Source: Burkholderiaceae bacterium (GTDB taxonomy: Bacteria > Pseudomonadota > Gammaproteobacteria > Burkholderiales > Burkholderiaceae_C). From it: a stretch of 64,000 nt of DNA. Below the pieces are notes generated by a model. That model had not been told where the DNA came from. It did not search any database and was given only the letters and a program-made list of their open reading frames with translations. Positions 62,659 to 64,000 of this stretch are shown piece after piece; position 1 is the first letter of the stretch; every line of letters begins with the position of its first letter. The position numbers were made by a program, and so were the translations under genes. The stretch spans positions 62,001 to 126,000 of the forward strand of contig JACKLN010000003.1 in assembly GCA_024235855.1 (NCBI GenBank), read 5' to 3'.

Positions 62659-62997
62659 ATGAAGATGGTGACCGCGATCGTCAAGCCGTTCAAGCTCGAC
62701 GAAGTGCGCGAGGCCCTCAGCGCCATCGGCGTTCAGGGCATCACGGTGACCGAGGTCAAGGGCTTCGGTCGCCAGAAGGGCCACACCGAGCTGTACCGCG
62801 GTGCGGAGTACGTCGTCGACTTCCTGCCCAAGGTGAAGATCGAGGCCGCGGTGGACGACGCCATCGTCGACCGCGTCGTCGAGGCCATCGAAGGTGCCGC
62901 GCGCACCGGCAAGATCGGCGACGGCAAGATCTTCGTCGCCGCCCTGGAGCAGGTGCTGCGCATCCGCACTGGCGAAACCGGCAAGGACGCGCTCTGA
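62659..62997 (+). CDS. glnK: Nitrogen regulatory protein P-II (GlnK/GlnB)
   Basis: A protein of 112 aa with all P-II signatures: MKMVTAIVKPFKLDEVREAL, T-loop YRGAEYVVDFLPK with the uridylylated Tyr51, and C-terminal GDGKIFV. It senses 2-oxoglutarate, ATP/ADP and uridylylation, and plugs AmtB when nitrogen is ample. The place between torF and amtB favours GlnK over GlnB. Confidence 0.93.
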   Translation: MKMVTAIVKPFKLDEVREALSAIGVQGITVTEVKGFGRQKGHTELYRGAEYVVDFLPKVKIEAAVDDAIVDRVVEAIEGAARTGKIGDGKIFVAALEQVLRIRTGETGKDAL

Positions 62998-63025
62998 CGC
63001 GGCCGCCCCACAAGAGAAGACAACC

Positions 63026-64000
63026 ATGCGAAAGATCCTCCTGATGCTGGCCCTCGCCGTCTCGGCGCTGGGCCTGTCCACGGGCGCGTTCGCCCAGGAA
63101 GCGGCCTCGGCCGCGGAAGCGATGACCACCGCGGCGCCGGCCGCCGAAGCCGCGGCGCCTGCCGCCGAGGCGGCGGCACCGGCACCGATGGTGCACAAGG
63201 GCGACGTGGCCTGGATGATGACGGCCACGCTGCTCGTCATCTTCATGGCCGTGCCCGGCCTGGCACTGTTCTACGGCGGCCTGGTGCGCAGCAAGAACAT
63301 GCTGTCGGTGCTGATGCAGGTGCTGGTGGTGTTCTCGCTGATCGGCGTGCTGTGGGCCGTCTACGGCTACAGCCTGGCCTTCGGCGGCGAGGGCCTGATC
63401 ATCGCGGGCCTGGACAAGCTCTTCCTGTCCGGCGTGACGGTGGACAGCCTGGCCGACACCTTCAGCGACGACGTGAAGCTGCCCGAGTACGTGTTCATCG
63501 CGTTCCAGGCCACCTTCGCGGGCATCACCTGCGCGCTGATCGTCGGCAGCTTCGCCGAGCGCATCAAGTTCAGCGCCGTGCTGCTGTTCTCGGTGATCTG
63601 GTTCACCTTCTGCTACCTGCCGATCGCGCACATGGTCTGGGGCACCGGCGGCTACCTGCTCGACAAGGGCGCGCTGGACTTCGCCGGCGGCACCGTGGTG
63701 CACATCAACGCCGGTGTGGCCGGCCTGGTGGGCGCCTACGTGCTGGGCAAGCGCGTGGGCTACGGCAAGGAGAACATGTCGCCGCACAGCCTGGTGCTGA
63801 CGATGGTGGGCGCCTGCATGCTGTGGGTGGGCTGGTTCGGCTTCAACGCCGGCTCCAACCTGGAAGCCACGGGCGGTGCCGCGCTGGCCTTCATCAACAC
63901 GCTGTTCGCCACCGCCGCCGCCGTGCTGGCCTGGTGCGTGGGCGAGGCGCTGATGAAGGGCAAGGCCTCGATGCTGGGCGCCGCGTCCGGCGCCGTCGCC
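63026..64000 (+). CDS. amtB: Ammonium transporter AmtB, partial
   Basis: The gene runs off the window end. 325 codons are seen. A signal peptide (about 1-24) and an Ala/Glu-rich linker (25-55) precede the Amt core: GDVAWMMTATLLVIFM, AFQATFAGITCALIVGSFAER, the twin-histidine helix starts at GGTVVHINAG, and MLWVGWFGFNAGS. It conducts ammonium into the cell. The long Ala/Pro linker after the signal is a feature of some betaproteobacterial Amts. ATG 63026 has AAGAGAAG upstream. Confidence 0.95.
   Translation, partial: MRKILLMLALAVSALGLSTGAFAQEAASAAEAMTTAAPAAEAAAPAAEAAAPAPMVHKGDVAWMMTATLLVIFMAVPGLALFYGGLVRSKNMLSVLMQVLVVFSLIGVLWAVYGYSLAFGGEGLIIAGLDKLFLSGVTVDSLADTFSDDVKLPEYVFIAFQATFAGITCALIVGSFAERIKFSAVLLFSVIWFTFCYLPIAHMVWGTGGYLLDKGALDFAGGTVVHINAGVAGLVGAYVLGKRVGYGKENMSPHSLVLTMVGACMLWVGWFGFNAGSNLEATGGAALAFINTLFATAAAVLAWCVGEALMKGKASMLGAASGAVA

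Overview
The window is GC-rich, densely coded chromosomal DNA of a betaproteobacterium. I infer Burkholderiales, in the Rubrivivax/Leptothrix/Ideonella/Roseateles neighbourhood. The support is the oxyR and recG genes close together, two PEP-CTERM proteins, a torF-glnK-amtB block, a GTP-dependent PEP carboxykinase and UPF0149, DUF3237 and DUF2853 families. I see no phage, insertion sequence, CRISPR array or rRNA. There is one tRNA (Arg, anticodon CCG).

Layout, 1-24 kb: the 3' end of an S9 peptidase; a secreted pectinacetylesterase-like esterase; DUF2853; prfC; a hybrid kinase; a GGDEF-EAL protein; oxyR; a BvgS-like hybrid kinase sitting between oxyR and recG; a tandem 86-bp repeat; recG; queA; a DGPF protein with an ECF42-type sigma factor; then a leftward iron-uptake operon tonB-exbB-exbD-receptor-DUF1513 with a Fur-like box; and tgt.

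Layout, 24-47 kb: a PEP-CTERM protein, rlmJ, an OmpA-like protein beside a Ser/Thr kinase, an AbrB-family membrane protein, a MOSC protein, pckG, a phosphoesterase, a universal stress protein, a TetR regulator, a YegD-like Hsp70, a YecA-like protein, mmsA behind a strong intrinsic terminator (sRNA or attenuator), a second PEP-CTERM protein with a sigma-54-type promoter, DUF3237, a TPR-diguanylate cyclase, a PhoX-like protein, a NitT/TauT-type ABC transporter and an SDR.

Layout, 47-56 kb, the most unusual part: a leftward set of a secreted caspase-like protein that has lost both catalytic residues, an RlpA lipoprotein joined to it by a TGATG overlap, and a 1862-residue protein carrying two alpha/beta-hydrolase domains, a central domain, a CHAT (caspase-like) protease domain with intact His/Cys, and a helical tail.

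Layout, 56-64 kb: an AT-rich promoter region drives a P-loop protein, a frameshifted ABC exporter and a hydrolase through ATGA overlaps. The hydrolase frame runs antisense through tRNA-Arg and ends on the same CTAG as comM. The window closes with torF-glnK-amtB behind a sigma-54 promoter and an NtrC-like site, a nitrogen-regulated ammonium uptake unit.
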